A stretch of 64,000 bases of DNA from Chelativorans xinjiangensis (GCF_009812055.1 NZ_WQNH01000005.1:109501-173500); one strand, 5' to 3'; shown: positions 52,492 through 62,458, counted from the first letter of the stretch. Translations and numbers: made by a program. Notes: generated by a model not told the origin, from the letters alone.

Positions 52492-53145
52492 TCACGCGAG
52501 CGGATGTGGGGGAACTGGCGGAAACCGCTTTTCACTAGCAGGTGCCCGCAGTTCTTCCTCGACACCCAGGATTGCGTTCTCGATCCGAAGTGAGAGATCG
52601 CGCCCTACCGATACATATTTGGCGTCATCGGCTGACCAGATGATTTGGCTGTCGAGGAGTGACAAAACCACAAGGTGATCCAACTCTGAGTAGTTCTGCT
52701 TGAAAGTGGACAATGTGGCGACGGTGAGGTGCTCCGAAAGGGGCGGCTTCTTCGTGTTCCAGAGATGAACTGCACACCGCTGGCCGTTGATTACCGTCCC
52801 GAAGTCCGCAGAAAAGTTGACTTTGAAGACCTCATTTGGACTTGAAAAAGTGTGAGGTGGGACTTCAAATGTCTCTGCCGGATGCAAACCGCGCCAATTC
52901 AGCAAGGCTGTGAGTCCTGCCTGAACCGACGTTCGTTCCGGCGCCCTTGCGATTTGACGGGCAGTTTCTAGTACACTCTCTATGCTCTCGCCCTTTGCGA
53001 GCAGACGGTGGGCGTGAAGGCGGAGCGAGCGGTGAAAATCATAGGCATCATCGCTTGGGATGATCCTTTTTCGCAACTCCGTGCGTTGAGGTTTCGTATT
53101 TAGAGAGATCAGCTTCAGATAGGCAGAAGTTCCAAATTTCAACAT
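52492..53145 (-). CDS. Unrecognised 217-residue protein
   Basis: A 217-residue soluble protein from an ATG with an AGGA site. There is no signal peptide or membrane helix. The N-terminal 80 residues are helical (SLRLHAHRLLAKGESIESVLETARQIAR in parts). The C-terminal half has hydrophobic strands (LDHLVVLSLLDSQIIWSADDAKYVSVGRDL in parts) with no family motif I can name. Base composition is clearly lower in GC than flanking housekeeping genes. It lies 24 bases upstream of hicA on the same strand, so it may be expressed with the toxin-antitoxin operon. Function unknown. Confidence 0.65.
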   Translation of the reverse strand: MLKFGTSAYLKLISLNTKPQRTELRKRIIPSDDAYDFHRSLRLHAHRLLAKGESIESVLETARQIARAPERTSVQAGLTALLNWRGLHPAETFEVPPHTFSSPNEVFKVNFSADFGTVINGQRCAVHLWNTKKPPLSEHLTVATLSTFKQNYSELDHLVVLSLLDSQIIWSADDAKYVSVGRDLSLRIENAILGVEEELRAPASEKRFPPVPPHPLA

Positions 53146-53164
53146 GTTGTCAGTCCTGTTCGGC

Positions 53165-53307
53165 CTTAGCTACCTCGACTCAGGACCCGACTCTCCGTAT
53201 GGTACTCTTGCTACAGAGAAGGGAGTCAGATCTCTTCGCCCCGCGTGGGCTTCGGCTTTTTCGCGGTATCCAGAGCCGACCCGAGAGGGTCGGCTCTGGT
53301 ATTTTTA
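53165..53307 (+). ncRNA. Possible structured RNA ending in a strong terminator
   Basis: On the plus strand a series of hairpins can be drawn: a gactctcc/gggagtc stem near 53190-53226, a ccgcg/cgcgg stem near 53240-53266, and a perfect 13-base stem at 53270-53299 followed by tattttta. No annotated plus-strand gene precedes the terminator, and the two neighbouring genes are on the minus strand. It could be a small RNA, an antisense terminator or a mobile repeat. Confidence 0.3.
53270..53307 (+). terminator. Strong intrinsic terminator, plus strand, without an upstream gene
   Basis: A perfect 13-base stem (53270-53282 with 53287-53299), a 4-base gaga loop and a T-rich tail. On the minus strand no T-run follows, so it does not serve nrdJ. 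Confidence 0.75.
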
Positions 53308-53417
53308 GGGGCATCAAGACATCCTTATATCTTGTTCCCTGTTTGTCCTCCTTGCGCTTTCGGCCCGATCTTGCGACCGGGCCGAGTCTATTGAGCTTCT
53401 TCTTTATTATTGCAGGC

Positions 53418-56400
53418 TCAGGAACACCCGCTCGTCGCCCCACACGTATCGCACTTCTCGCACGTCCCATTCCGCACCATCGTGAAGTTCTGGCACTCCG
53501 AGCACATGTTCCCCGTATACCCCTGCGCGATGGCCTGCTGGCGGCGGTGGGTTTCCACCTTTTTCGCTTCAGTGGCCTCTTCCGCCGCCTCGTCGGTGAA
53601 GAGCGCATTCGCGCCTTCGTCTTCGGCCGCTTCCTGGGCAAGTTCCTTCGCCCGCTCCTCGTAGTCGCGGCGGAAGGCGGTGGCTTCTTCGCGGAGTTCG
53701 GCGACGACCGGCTTCAGCGCCGTCACCGTGCCGCCCGGGGAGATGGCGCGGACGTTGGAGGCCGCGCGCGCGGTGGGGGCGCCGCCGGAGGCTTCGCCCT
53801 TGGGCTCGGTCTTGCCCACCACCTTGAAGGGGGCAGCACCGCGGGTGAGCCCCTTGGAGAAGGGCATCGCCTTGCCCTCGGAAATGCCCTTGCCGAGCGT
53901 CGTGTTGGAGAAGTCCGATACATCGACATGGGCGAGGTCATTGCGGCCGAGATAGGAGATCGCCAGCTCCCGGAACACATAGTCGAGGATCGACGTTGCG
54001 TTCTTGATCGCGTCGTTGCCCTGGACGATGCCGGCCGGCTCGAAGCGGGTGAAGGTGAACGCCTCGACAAACTCCTCGAGCGGCACGCCATATTGCAGGC
54101 CGATGGAGATCGCGATGGCGAAATTGTTCATCATCGCGCGGAAGGCCGCGCCTTCCTTATGCATGTCGATGAAGATTTCGCCCAGGCGCCCATCGGCATA
54201 TTCGCCGGTGTGGACATAGACCTTGTGCCCGCCAATGACCGCCTTCTGCGTGTAGCCCTGACGGCGGCTGGGCATTTTCTCGCGTTCGCGGTAGAGACGC
54301 TCCACCACGCGCTCGACGATCTTCTCCGTCACCTGCGCTGCCTGGGCGGCGGTGGGGGCGGAGATCAGCTCTTCCACCAGGTCGTCGGCCTCCTCGTCGT
54401 CGTCGGAAAGCAGCGAGGCGTTGAGCGGCTGCGAGAGCTTGGAGCCGTCGCGGTAGAGCGCGTTGGCCTTCAGCGCCAGCTTCCAGGAAAGCATGTAGGC
54501 TTCCTTGCAGTCGTCGACGGTGGCCTCGGTGGGCATGTTGATGGTCTTGGAGATGGCGCCGGAGATGAAGGGCTGCGCGGCGGCCATCATGCGGATGTGG
54601 CTTTCCACCGAGAGGAAGCGCTTGCCGATCTTGCCGCACGGGTTGGCGCAGTCGAAGACCGCCAGGTGCTCGTCCTTCAGGTGCGGCGCGCCTTCCAGCG
54701 TCATGGCGCCGCAGATGTGGATGTTGGCGGCCTCGATCTCCTGCCTGGAGAAGCCGACCGCCGGCAGCACCTCGAAGGAGAAGTCGTCGAGCTGCTCCTG
54801 GGTGAAGCCGAAGGTCTCCTTCAGCCAGTCCGCGCCGAGCGTCCACTGGTTGAAGACGAACTTGATGTCGAAGGCCGACTTCAGCGCCTCGTTCAGCGTC
54901 TTGATCTTCTCGTCCGGAAAACCCTTGGCCTTGAGCGTCGTCGGGTTGATGCCCGGCGCCTGGTTCAGGTCGCCGTGGCCGACGGCATAGGCCTCGATCT
55001 CGGCGATCTGGGCTTCCGAATAGCCGAGCGTCCTGAGCGCCTCCGGCACGGCGCGGTTGATGATCTTGAAATAGCCGCCGCCGGCGAGCTTCTTGAACTT
55101 CACCAGCGCGAAGTCGGGCTCGATGCCGGTGGTGTCGCAATCCATGACGAGGCCGATCGTGCCGGTCGGCGCGATGACGGTCGCCTGCGCATTGCGGTAG
55201 CCGTGCTTCTCGCCGAGCTCCAGCGCCCGGTCCCAGGCGGCCTTGGCGTGCTCCACGAGGTCGGCCTGCGGACAGTCTTCCGCCTTGATCGGCACCGGGT
55301 TGACGGCGAGCGCCTCGTAGCCGTCCGTCTGCCCATGGGCGGCGCGGCGGTGGTTGCGCATGACGCGCAGCATGGCTTTCGCGTTGCGCTCATAATCGGG
55401 GAAGGGGCCGAGCTCGCCGGCCATCTTGGCGCTGGTCGCATAGGCAACGCCGGTCATGATGGCGGTCAGGCTGGCGCAGATGGCGCGGCCCTCGGCCGAA
55501 TCGTAGGGGATGCCGGAGGTCATCAAGAGACCGCCGATATTGGCATAGCCCAGCCCCAGCGTGCGGTATTCGTAGGAGAGCTTGGCGATCTCCTTCGACG
55601 GGAACTGCGCCATCATGACGGAGATTTCCAGCACCATCGTCCACAGCCGCACCGTGTGCTCGTAGGCGGCGATGTCGATGGTCCCGTCCTTTTGCCGGTA
55701 CTGCAAAAGGTTCATGGAGGCAAGGTTGCAGGCCGTGTCGTCCAGGAACATGTATTCCGAGCACGGGTTGGAGGCGCGGATAGGACCTGCGGCGGGCGAA
55801 GTGTGCCAGTCGTTCATCGTCGTGTTGAAGTGCAGGCCCGGATCGGCCGAGGCCCAGGCGGCGTAGCCGATCTTCTCCCACAGGTCGCGGGCCTTCAGCG
55901 TCTTGGCCGGCTTGCCGTCGATGCGGTTGATCAGCGTCCACTCGCCGTCGTTCTCGACGGCGCGCAGGAAGTCGTCCTTCAGCGAGACGGAGTTGTTGGA
56001 GTTCTGGCCCGAGACGGTGAGATAGGCTTCCGAATCCCAATCCGTGTCGTAGGTCTTGAACTCCATCTTCGTGTAGCCCTGGCGCGCGAACTGGATGACG
56101 CGCTTGATGTAGTTCTCGGGCACCGCGTTCTTCTTGGCCGCCTTCACCTCGCGCTTGAGCGCCGGGTTCTTGGCCGGCTCGAAGCAGTCGTCATTGTCGC
56201 CCTGGCAGTTGACGCAGGCCTTCATGATGGCTTCGAGGTGCTTCTTGACGATCTTGGAGCCGGTGACGAGGCTTGCGACCTTCTGCTCCTCCTTCACCTT
56301 CCAGTCGATGTAGTCCTCGATATCCGGGTGGTCGGCGTCGACGACCACCATCTTGGCGGCGCGGCGCGTGGTGCCGCCGGACTTGATGGCGCCCGCCGCA

Positions 56401-57188
56401 CGGTCGCCGATCTTCAGGAACGACATGAGGCCCGACGACTTGCCGCCGCCCGAAAGCCGCTCGCCCTCGCCGCGCAGATGCGAGAAGTTGGAGCCGGTGC
56501 CCGAGCCGTACTTGAAAAGCCGTGCCTCGCGCACCCAAAGGTCCATGATGCCGCCGTCGTTGACGAGATCGTCGCCGACCGACTGGATGAAGCAGGCATG
56601 AGGCTGCGGGTGCTCGTAGGCCGACTTCGACTTCGTCAATTTCCCGGTGAAGGGGTCGACGTAATAATGGCCCTGGCCGGGGCCGTCGATGCCGTAGGCC
56701 CAGTGCAGGCCGGTGTTGAACCATTGCGGGCTGTTGGGGGCCACGCGCTGGGTGGCGAGCATGTAGCAAAGCTCGTCCATGAAGGCCTGGGCGTCGGCCT
56801 CCGTATCGAAATAGCCGCCCTTCCAGCCCCAGTAGGTCCAGGTGCCGGCAAGCCGGTTGAAGACCTGGCGGGCATCGATCTCCGAGCCGTAGCGCTCCTC
56901 CTCGGGCAGTTCGGCCAGGGCCTCCTCGTCGGCCACCGAGCGCCACAGGAAGGAGGGGACGTCGTTCTCCTCGACCTTCTTCAGCCGTGCCGGCACGCCG
57001 GCCTTGCGGAAATACTTCTGCGCCAGGATGTCGCTGGCGACCTGGGAGAACCGCGCCGGCACGTCGATGTTCTCCAGCCGGAAGACGGTGGAGCCGTCCG
57101 GGTTCCTGATCTCGCTCAAGGCCTTGCGGAAGGCGATCTCCGCGTAGGGGGACTGGCCTTCCTTGGTGAACCGACGTTCGATGCGCAT
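53418..57188 (-). CDS. nrdJ: vitamin B12-dependent ribonucleotide reductase (class II)
   Basis: A 1256-residue adenosylcobalamin-dependent reductase that makes deoxyribonucleotides with or without oxygen. Motifs: [18 protein letters not shown] and [11 protein letters not shown] (active-site Cys region) in the N-terminal third, the substrate/radical site [21 protein letters not shown], and the C-terminal redox tail with Cys pairs ([19 protein letters not shown]). The ATG at 57188 with a GAGGG site is preferred over one five codons upstream. Upstream are NrdR-like boxes. No class I genes are seen here. Confidence 0.97.
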   Translation of the reverse strand: MRIERRFTKEGQSPYAEIAFRKALSEIRNPDGSTVFRLENIDVPARFSQVASDILAQKYFRKAGVPARLKKVEENDVPSFLWRSVADEEALAELPEEERYGSEIDARQVFNRLAGTWTYWGWKGGYFDTEADAQAFMDELCYMLATQRVAPNSPQWFNTGLHWAYGIDGPGQGHYYVDPFTGKLTKSKSAYEHPQPHACFIQSVGDDLVNDGGIMDLWVREARLFKYGSGTGSNFSHLRGEGERLSGGGKSSGLMSFLKIGDRAAGAIKSGGTTRRAAKMVVVDADHPDIEDYIDWKVKEEQKVASLVTGSKIVKKHLEAIMKACVNCQGDNDDCFEPAKNPALKREVKAAKKNAVPENYIKRVIQFARQGYTKMEFKTYDTDWDSEAYLTVSGQNSNNSVSLKDDFLRAVENDGEWTLINRIDGKPAKTLKARDLWEKIGYAAWASADPGLHFNTTMNDWHTSPAAGPIRASNPCSEYMFLDDTACNLASMNLLQYRQKDGTIDIAAYEHTVRLWTMVLEISVMMAQFPSKEIAKLSYEYRTLGLGYANIGGLLMTSGIPYDSAEGRAICASLTAIMTGVAYATSAKMAGELGPFPDYERNAKAMLRVMRNHRRAAHGQTDGYEALAVNPVPIKAEDCPQADLVEHAKAAWDRALELGEKHGYRNAQATVIAPTGTIGLVMDCDTTGIEPDFALVKFKKLAGGGYFKIINRAVPEALRTLGYSEAQIAEIEAYAVGHGDLNQAPGINPTTLKAKGFPDEKIKTLNEALKSAFDIKFVFNQWTLGADWLKETFGFTQEQLDDFSFEVLPAVGFSRQEIEAANIHICGAMTLEGAPHLKDEHLAVFDCANPCGKIGKRFLSVESHIRMMAAAQPFISGAISKTINMPTEATVDDCKEAYMLSWKLALKANALYRDGSKLSQPLNASLLSDDDEEADDLVEELISAPTAAQAAQVTEKIVERVVERLYREREKMPSRRQGYTQKAVIGGHKVYVHTGEYADGRLGEIFIDMHKEGAAFRAMMNNFAIAISIGLQYGVPLEEFVEAFTFTRFEPAGIVQGNDAIKNATSILDYVFRELAISYLGRNDLAHVDVSDFSNTTLGKGISEGKAMPFSKGLTRGAAPFKVVGKTEPKGEASGGAPTARAASNVRAISPGGTVTALKPVVAELREEATAFRRDYEERAKELAQEAAEDEGANALFTDEAAEEATEAKKVETHRRQQAIAQGYTGNMCSECQNFTMVRNGTCEKCDTCGATSGCS

Positions 57189-57206
57189 CTTAGCCCTCTT
57201 CAATTC

Positions 57207-57216
57207 CTATATATAG
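57207..57216. promoter_or_regulatory. Perfect 10-base AT-rich palindrome near the nrdJ start
   Basis: ctatatatag is a perfect palindrome about 20 bases before the ATG. It matches the core of NrdR boxes and could also be a -10-like element. Confidence 0.3.
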
Positions 57217-57972
57217 CGTCCTTCACGGGGCGATGCTCATCACATCTGCCGCCAACGGACGCCATGTCCGCCGCACACCGCCATGCCTCGTGCCACAGCG
57301 GCTCTCCAACACCCGATCCCCATCCCGCCCGCTCGGCATTGCCGCCCGGACAAGGGCCCCGCCGGGGGATCCGGCTGGTCCATTCTGACGCTTCCTGTGG
57401 TTGTTCTCCGAATGGAGAAGTCTCACATTATTTAGTGCCAAGCATCGCTGCAATCGCTAAATATAGTATTAACAGCTTGCCTACGCCACCCTCGACACCA
57501 GCGCCCCCGTCGCCTTTTCCGAAAAAAACGCCCTCCTTCCGCCCGTGGCGACGACGGGCGGATGCGCAAACGCTACAACAGATTGGAAAACTGACCGACT
57601 AGTAGGACTTTCCGGCCGCGCCTCGAAAAAAAGACACGGCGCTATTAAAAGGCGACTCGTTTTCCCTCGTCAAGGATTCGTTTCTTATAAGTTTTGTGAC
57701 CGCTATATGTTGTGTGTCACGCATGTGGATATCGGGGAGATCGACGCCTTTTTCGTGAAGGCGGGGGCCTTCCCGCCGATATCCGCTCCGTGGCGGGGCC
57801 CCCGCACCCCGCCCCACACCATGCCACGCCAGCCCATCCCGCCACGCAACCGCGCCTTCGCCCCGGCGCGTGGCGCGCCCCTGTCAGCATCTGTCAGGAA
57901 TATTTTCCTATACCCCTTTCACGCCTCGCCCGACCCATGCGATAATCCCGCGCTTGAAGAAAGGAGGCGGCG
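57217..57972. other. Long intergenic region between nrdJ and a divergent gene
   Basis: About 755 bases without a convincing gene. It holds the NrdR-like boxes and an AT-rich stretch (57600-57720). One open plus-strand frame passes through but lacks a ribosome site and coding character. No cobalamin riboswitch elements were found. It presumably contains both divergent promoters. Confidence 0.5.
57424..57470. promoter_or_regulatory. Pair of NrdR-box-like palindromes upstream of nrdJ
   Basis: The two sites are cacattatttagtg (57424-57437) and a ctaaatatag core (57457-57466). Their centres are 31 bases apart, three helical turns, as in known paired NrdR boxes. They lie about 240-280 bases before the nrdJ start. 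Confidence 0.5.
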
Positions 57973-58803
57973 ATGGACGGGAGTGCGGCAATCGAGCAAG
58001 ATCGCGTGGCTCTGAAGCGCATCGTGGCTTCGCTCGTGGCCATGGCCGGGCTGGCCGTGGGGCCTGATGGCGAGGCGCCAGCCGAAGGCGAGCCGCAAAG
58101 CACACTGCCTCGCCATCTCTGGCGCGCCATCCTCCGCCTGCTGCGCCCGGCCGAGGCCGCCGCGCGGCGGCTGGTCATCGCGGCCGCGCGGGGCCTGGTC
58201 GTCTCTCTGCCGCCGCCGCGCGAACAGGGGCAGAGGCCCGCGACCTCGGCGCCGTTCCTGCGCAGCCTCGGCATCGCCGTGATGGCCTCGCCCGCCGACC
58301 TGTCCGCCGCAGCGCGCAGAGCGAAGGCGGAAGCCAGGCGCGCCGCAGCAAGCGCCCGTCCGCGAACCTTGAGCCTGCCGCTCTTCGACCCGCTGCGGAT
58401 TTCCCTGAGCCCCGAGCTTGCCGAAGGGGGGCGCCATGGGCCCGCGCGCGCTGTCCCGCGCATCCTGTTTCCCGGCCTCATCGAGCCGTCGCCCCTGCCG
58501 CGGCCGCCCTCGCGCGAGGATCCCGTCAGCGCGGCGTGCCTTGGCCGGCGGCTGGCGGCGCTCACAGCCGCCCTCGACGATCTGCCGGGGCAGGCCATGC
58601 GCTTTGCCCGCTGGAAGGCGCGCCGCGATCTGGGGCTTACGCGCCGCGTCGCCCCGCTGCGCGGCGGCCGGCCGCCCGGCGGCCGGCTCGCCCGCTTCGA
58701 GCCGACAGGCTACCGCCTCCGCAACGTGCGCGAGGTCGACGAGATCCTCGTGCACGCCCATTCGCTGGCCGTGGAGGCGCTGGAGAGCCCCGATACGTCG
58801 TGA
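57973..58803 (+). CDS. Hypothetical rhizobial protein containing an in-frame repeat fragment
   Basis: A 276-residue soluble, Arg/Ala/Pro-rich protein. The N-terminus (VALKRIVASLVAMAGLA) is hydrophobic but too short for a clear membrane helix. The C-terminal RFARWKARRDLGL, GGRPPGGRLARFEP and NVREVDEILVHAHSLAVEAL recur in Rhizobiales proteins of unknown function. Residues near 145-155 (ISLSPELAEGG) are encoded by sequence matching the dispersed tgagc..gagcttgccgaaggg repeat, suggesting a repeat fragment entered the coding sequence. An AGGAGG site precedes the ATG. Confidence 0.7.
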   Translation: MDGSAAIEQDRVALKRIVASLVAMAGLAVGPDGEAPAEGEPQSTLPRHLWRAILRLLRPAEAAARRLVIAAARGLVVSLPPPREQGQRPATSAPFLRSLGIAVMASPADLSAAARRAKAEARRAAASARPRTLSLPLFDPLRISLSPELAEGGRHGPARAVPRILFPGLIEPSPLPRPPSREDPVSAACLGRRLAALTAALDDLPGQAMRFARWKARRDLGLTRRVAPLRGGRPPGGRLARFEPTGYRLRNVREVDEILVHAHSLAVEALESPDTS

Positions 58804-58967
58804 GGCGGGCGGCGCGTTCGGAGAGTCGGGCATTTTGGCCGCCCGTCTTCTCGGTTCTTTGACATAGCCCGGCTTCGTATGAAGCGCGGCAACGGATAAG
58901 CGTGCCTTCGCTTCGGCGCCACCTTTCGGAAGTGCGCGCCAGCGCGCTCGATGCGCCCCGTCCCTAG

Positions 58968-60548
58968 CTATCCGAACGCGTCGAGGAACAGGAAAATGCC
59001 GCCGGCGAGCGCGGCCGCGGCCGGTACGGTGGTTATCCAGGCGGCGACGATGGTGCGCACGTGCGCCCGGCGCACCAGCTTGCGGCGGACGATTTCCTCG
59101 CCCGAAACGCCGGCCACGCCGTTCTCCTCGTTTTCGAACAGGACATGGAACGGTCCGATTTTGCTGCCCGCCGGGCTGCCCGCCGCCCGGACGTTCTTCA
59201 CCTTCAGCCCCTTGCGCTCCAGATAGGCGCGGCGGCGTTTGGAGCGGGCGGTATACCACTCGCGGAAGAAACCGACACCGAAGACCGCGCCCACGGCCGT
59301 ATGGGTGGAGCTTATGGGCAGGCCGAGGCCGGAGGCGATGATCACGGTGATCGCCGCCGACAGCGCCACGCAGAAGGCGCGCATGGGGTTGAGCTTGGTG
59401 ATCTGCTCGCCCACCATGCGGATGAGCTTCGGCCCGAACAGCACCAGGCCAAGCGAAATGCCGAAGGCGCCGATCACCATCACCCACAGCGGAATGGCCA
59501 CCGTGGTGGTCACCGCGCCGGCTTCCGCGGTGAAGACGATGGCGGCCAGCGGCCCCACCGCGTTGGCCACGTCGTTGGCGCCGTGGGCGAAGGACAGAAG
59601 GGCCGCCGAGATGACCAGCGGCAGTTTGAACAGGCGCCGGAGCGACTGGTTGCGGTTCTCCATGCCCTCCGATACGCGGCGCACATGGACGTGGGCCAGC
59701 GCCCAGAAGAGCGCAAAGGCGCCGACGCCGAGGGCGGCGATCGTGCCGTTGTCGATGCTCACCACCTTCTTCAGCCCCTTGGTGGCCAGATAGGCGGTGA
59801 AGGCGCCCGCCATGACGGCGATCAGCAGCGGCACCCAGCGGCGCGCGGCGGTGATCTTGTCGTCCTGATAGATGATCGCCGTCTTGACGAAGGCAAGGAA
59901 CAGGGCGGCGATAAGGCCACCCATGACGGGCGAGACGACCCAGCTTGCGGCGATCTGCGCCATGGTAGGCCAATGGACGGTGGAAAAGCCGGCCGCGGCG
60001 ATGCCCGCACCCATGACGCCGCCGACCACCGAGTGCGTGGTGGAGACGGGTGCGCCGATCCAGGTCGCCAGGTTCACCCACAGGGCGGACGAGATGAGGG
60101 CGGCCATCATGGCGCGGATGAAGATGTCCGGGCTTGCCACGGATTCCGGCGCGATGATGCCCTTGGAGATGGTGCCCACCACGTCGCCGCCGGCGATCAG
60201 CGCGCCCGCGGTCTCGAAGATGGCGGCGATGACGAGGGCGCCGGTGAGCGTCAGCGCCTTGGCGCCGACGGCGGGGCCGACATTGTTGGCAACGTCGTTG
60301 GCACCGATGTTGAGCGCCATATAGGCGCCGATGGCGGCAGCGGCGATGATGATGACGGCGCGCGGCTCGCCGATCACGTAGACGGAGGCGAAGACGGCGG
60401 CCAGCGCCAGGAAGAGAAGGCCCAGCCCCGGCGCCACGAGGCCGCGCGCGACAAGGCTCGTCGCCTCCTCGACGTGGACCAGCTTGTCCAGGTCCTTGTC
60501 GAGGGTGCGTTTTTTCACTCTGGCGGTGCTGTCGGTCGTCGAGGCCAT
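58968..60548 (-). CDS. pitA: inorganic phosphate transporter (Pit family)
   Basis: A 526-residue membrane protein with about 11 hydrophobic helices in two related halves. The PiT signature occurs twice: MALNIGANDVANNVGPAVGAKAL (near residue 80) and LSFAHGANDVANAVGPLAAI (near 320). A cytosolic loop separates the halves. Such proteins move metal-phosphate complexes with protons at low affinity. The C-terminal region with VSGEEIVRRKLVRRAHVRTI is soluble-like before a last helix. It stands alone. Confidence 0.93.
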   Translation of the reverse strand: MASTTDSTARVKKRTLDKDLDKLVHVEEATSLVARGLVAPGLGLLFLALAAVFASVYVIGEPRAVIIIAAAAIGAYMALNIGANDVANNVGPAVGAKALTLTGALVIAAIFETAGALIAGGDVVGTISKGIIAPESVASPDIFIRAMMAALISSALWVNLATWIGAPVSTTHSVVGGVMGAGIAAAGFSTVHWPTMAQIAASWVVSPVMGGLIAALFLAFVKTAIIYQDDKITAARRWVPLLIAVMAGAFTAYLATKGLKKVVSIDNGTIAALGVGAFALFWALAHVHVRRVSEGMENRNQSLRRLFKLPLVISAALLSFAHGANDVANAVGPLAAIVFTAEAGAVTTTVAIPLWVMVIGAFGISLGLVLFGPKLIRMVGEQITKLNPMRAFCVALSAAITVIIASGLGLPISSTHTAVGAVFGVGFFREWYTARSKRRRAYLERKGLKVKNVRAAGSPAGSKIGPFHVLFENEENGVAGVSGEEIVRRKLVRRAHVRTIVAAWITTVPAAAALAGGIFLFLDAFG

Positions 60549-60707
60549 CTCAGGTTCCAGCGGCCGTTGGCGTCTTGCTACCGCAAAGCGCCCCGGGCAT
60601 CGAATGGTTCCCCCGAGCAGCCTTTACGCTGCACGGATACAGACCGCGTAGGCAAAGCGGGAGGCCGGCACAAGTATCGGGACGACATTAACCGTGAAAA
60701 TGGCGAA

Positions 60708-61199
60708 TCAGGCGGCGATTTCCCGTGGATGACCGTCGAAGGCGGCGATGAGCCCGGCCAGATCCGGCTCCTTAACCATGGCGGCGGCCTCTTCCGGTGT
60801 CACCCAGCGGCGGGTGCGCTCCTTCTTTTCCGGCCAGCGCGCGGCCTCCCGCTTCACCTGGAGCGGGAAGACAGCGACCTCGCAGCGCCAGGTGAGGCCG
60901 CTCTCCATTTCCTTGCCGTAGAAGTAGCGGCCGATCTCCGTCTTCGCCATCGACCCCTCGACGCCGGCTTCCTCGCGCGCCTCGCGCGCCGCCGTGCCGG
61001 CCAGGCTTTCGCTTGCTTCCGGCCAGCCCTTGGGCAGGACCCAGCGGCCGGTGCCCCGGCTCGTCACCAGCAGCACCTCGATCCGGTCGCCCTCCCGCCG
61101 CCACGGCAAAGCCGCCGCCTGCACGCGCGGCGGATTGCCGCCGAAAAGGCGGCGCAGGCGCTCGGTAAGGCCGATCCGTGTGGCGTGGGTAAAGATCAT
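60708..61199 (-). CDS. NUDIX hydrolase
   Basis: A 163-residue NUDIX enzyme. The complete box GWPEASESLAGTAAREAREEAGVEG (as GX5EX7REUXEEXG) lies near residues 58-80. The preceding VQAAALPWRREGDRIEVLLVTSRGTGRWVLPKGW (seen in parts) is the beta platform. The C-terminal VKEPDLAGLIAAF is typical of diphosphoinositol-polyphosphate/Ap6A-type NUDIX proteins. It hydrolyses a nucleoside diphosphate linked to X; the exact substrate is unknown. Confidence 0.9.
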   Translation of the reverse strand: MIFTHATRIGLTERLRRLFGGNPPRVQAAALPWRREGDRIEVLLVTSRGTGRWVLPKGWPEASESLAGTAAREAREEAGVEGSMAKTEIGRYFYGKEMESGLTWRCEVAVFPLQVKREAARWPEKKERTRRWVTPEEAAAMVKEPDLAGLIAAFDGHPREIAA

Positions 61200-61346
61200 C
61201 CGTTCACCATCCGGCGCGCTTCTCGCAACGAGAATCGCTCAAGAGTCTACCATCTTTCCCTGAAAATATGTCGCAATGAGAGGCAGACAAGGAAAAGCGG
61301 GGCCGGAGCGCCCCTTCGACCGGACGTTCTGACGGCTGCGGCGGCG

Positions 61347-61844
61347 TCAGCCGATATGGTCATCCGCTATGGGTTTCTGGTAGGAAAAACCCAGATCCCA
61401 GGGAAAATAGATCCAGGTATCTTGGCTGACCTCGGTGATGAAGGTGTCGACCAGCGGGCGCCCCTTGGGCTTTGCATAAACGGTGGCGAAGTGCGCCTTG
61501 GGGATCATCGCGCGCACGATGGCCGCCGTCTTGCCGGTGTCCGTCAGGTCGTCGACGATGAGGATATCCTCGCCCTCGTTTTCCAGCAGCGCCGGCGTGA
61601 TCTCCTTGAGGATGTTGAGTTCGCCCTGCTCGGTATAGTCGTGATAGGAGGCCACGCACACGGTCTCGATCAGGCGTATGCCGAGTTCGCGCGAGATCAC
61701 CGCCGCCGGCACCAGCCCGCCGCGGGTGATGCACACGATCGCTTTCCAGCGGCCGTTGACGCTGGAAAGCCGCCATGCAAGCGCCCGCGCGTCGCGGTGA
61801 AACTGGTCCCACGAGACGGGAAAGGCTTTTTCGGGAAGGGACAT
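61347..61844 (-). CDS. gpt: xanthine-guanine phosphoribosyltransferase
   Basis: A 165-residue purine salvage enzyme that attaches PRPP ribose-phosphate to xanthine or guanine. The N-terminal [21 protein letters not shown] and the PRPP loop [19 protein letters not shown] are diagnostic; [16 protein letters not shown] near the end is typical of bacterial Gpt. The ATG at 61844 has a GGAG site; a GTG nine bases upstream is less likely. Confidence 0.95.
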   Translation of the reverse strand: MSLPEKAFPVSWDQFHRDARALAWRLSSVNGRWKAIVCITRGGLVPAAVISRELGIRLIETVCVASYHDYTEQGELNILKEITPALLENEGEDILIVDDLTDTGKTAAIVRAMIPKAHFATVYAKPKGRPLVDTFITEVSQDTWIYFPWDLGFSYQKPIADDHIG

Positions 61845-61964
61845 CTTGCGCACTCCGCTGCGACGCGTGCCGCGCCGGGAATGCAGGGGGAATTAGCCGG
61901 AAAGGGGGGTGAAGCGCAAGGGCGCGCTGGAAGACGGTTCATCGTCGTGCAGCCGGGAAAGCGT

Positions 61965-62390
61965 CTAGTCGTTGCGGACGAACCGGAGGACGCCGGCGAG
62001 GCCGCTGTCCTTCCCTCCGTCGGAGGGGTGGTTGACGCCGTCGTTTACCGGCACCTCGTCGAAGTCGAAGGGGCTGATCCCGTCGAGGCAGGCGACGTTG
62101 ACGCCGCACTCGTTGGGGTTCGAGCGCCGCTGGTGATGGGTATAGATGCCGCACTTCGAGCAGAAGTAGTGTTTCGCCGTCCCGGTGTTGAACTGGTAGA
62201 GGTTGAGCGCGTCTTCGCCCGCAAGGATGTCGATGCCGTCGAGACCGGCCGTAACGGCGACGGCGCCGCGCATCGCGCAATAGGAGCATGTGCAGCGGCG
62301 GGCGCTGTGGAGACCGTCCGTCAGCCGGACGCGGAAGCGCACGGCACCGCAGTGGCACGCGCCGTCGATTTCGGTGATGTCGCGGTCCAT
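61965..62390 (-). CDS. GFA family (glutathione-dependent formaldehyde-activating-like) protein
   Basis: A 141-residue protein. Zinc-binding cysteines appear as ACHCGAVRF, CTCSYCAMRG and FCSKCGIYTHH, the GFA signature. NVACLDGI follows. Many members do not act on formaldehyde, so the true role is uncertain. The last residues (LRFVRND) are encoded by a common rhizobial palindrome-like stretch (gttgcggacgaac) and may be a repeat-derived tail. Confidence 0.88.
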   Translation of the reverse strand: MDRDITEIDGACHCGAVRFRVRLTDGLHSARRCTCSYCAMRGAVAVTAGLDGIDILAGEDALNLYQFNTGTAKHYFCSKCGIYTHHQRRSNPNECGVNVACLDGISPFDFDEVPVNDGVNHPSDGGKDSGLAGVLRFVRND

Positions 62391-62458
62391 CGGCAGCCTC
62401 CATCGTTACCGGCATTGCCGGTAGCAGATAAGCGGGCGGCCATCAAACGGATGAGCTT

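Noticed and set aside
53199-57602. A 1467-codon plus-strand open frame antisense to nrdJ
   Set aside because: It mirrors the strongly supported nrdJ coding strand and results from high GC at third positions; residues are low-complexity and His/Arg-rich.
57204-57972. Cobalamin riboswitch expected before a B12-dependent enzyme
   Set aside because: No B12-box-like segment or conserved riboswitch core could be found by eye in this region on the nrdJ strand; NrdR-like boxes fit better.
57545-58015. A 156-codon plus-strand frame upstream of the hypothetical gene at 57973
   Set aside because: No ribosome site, mixed composition and no motif; it overlaps the AGGAGG site and start of the better-supported gene.
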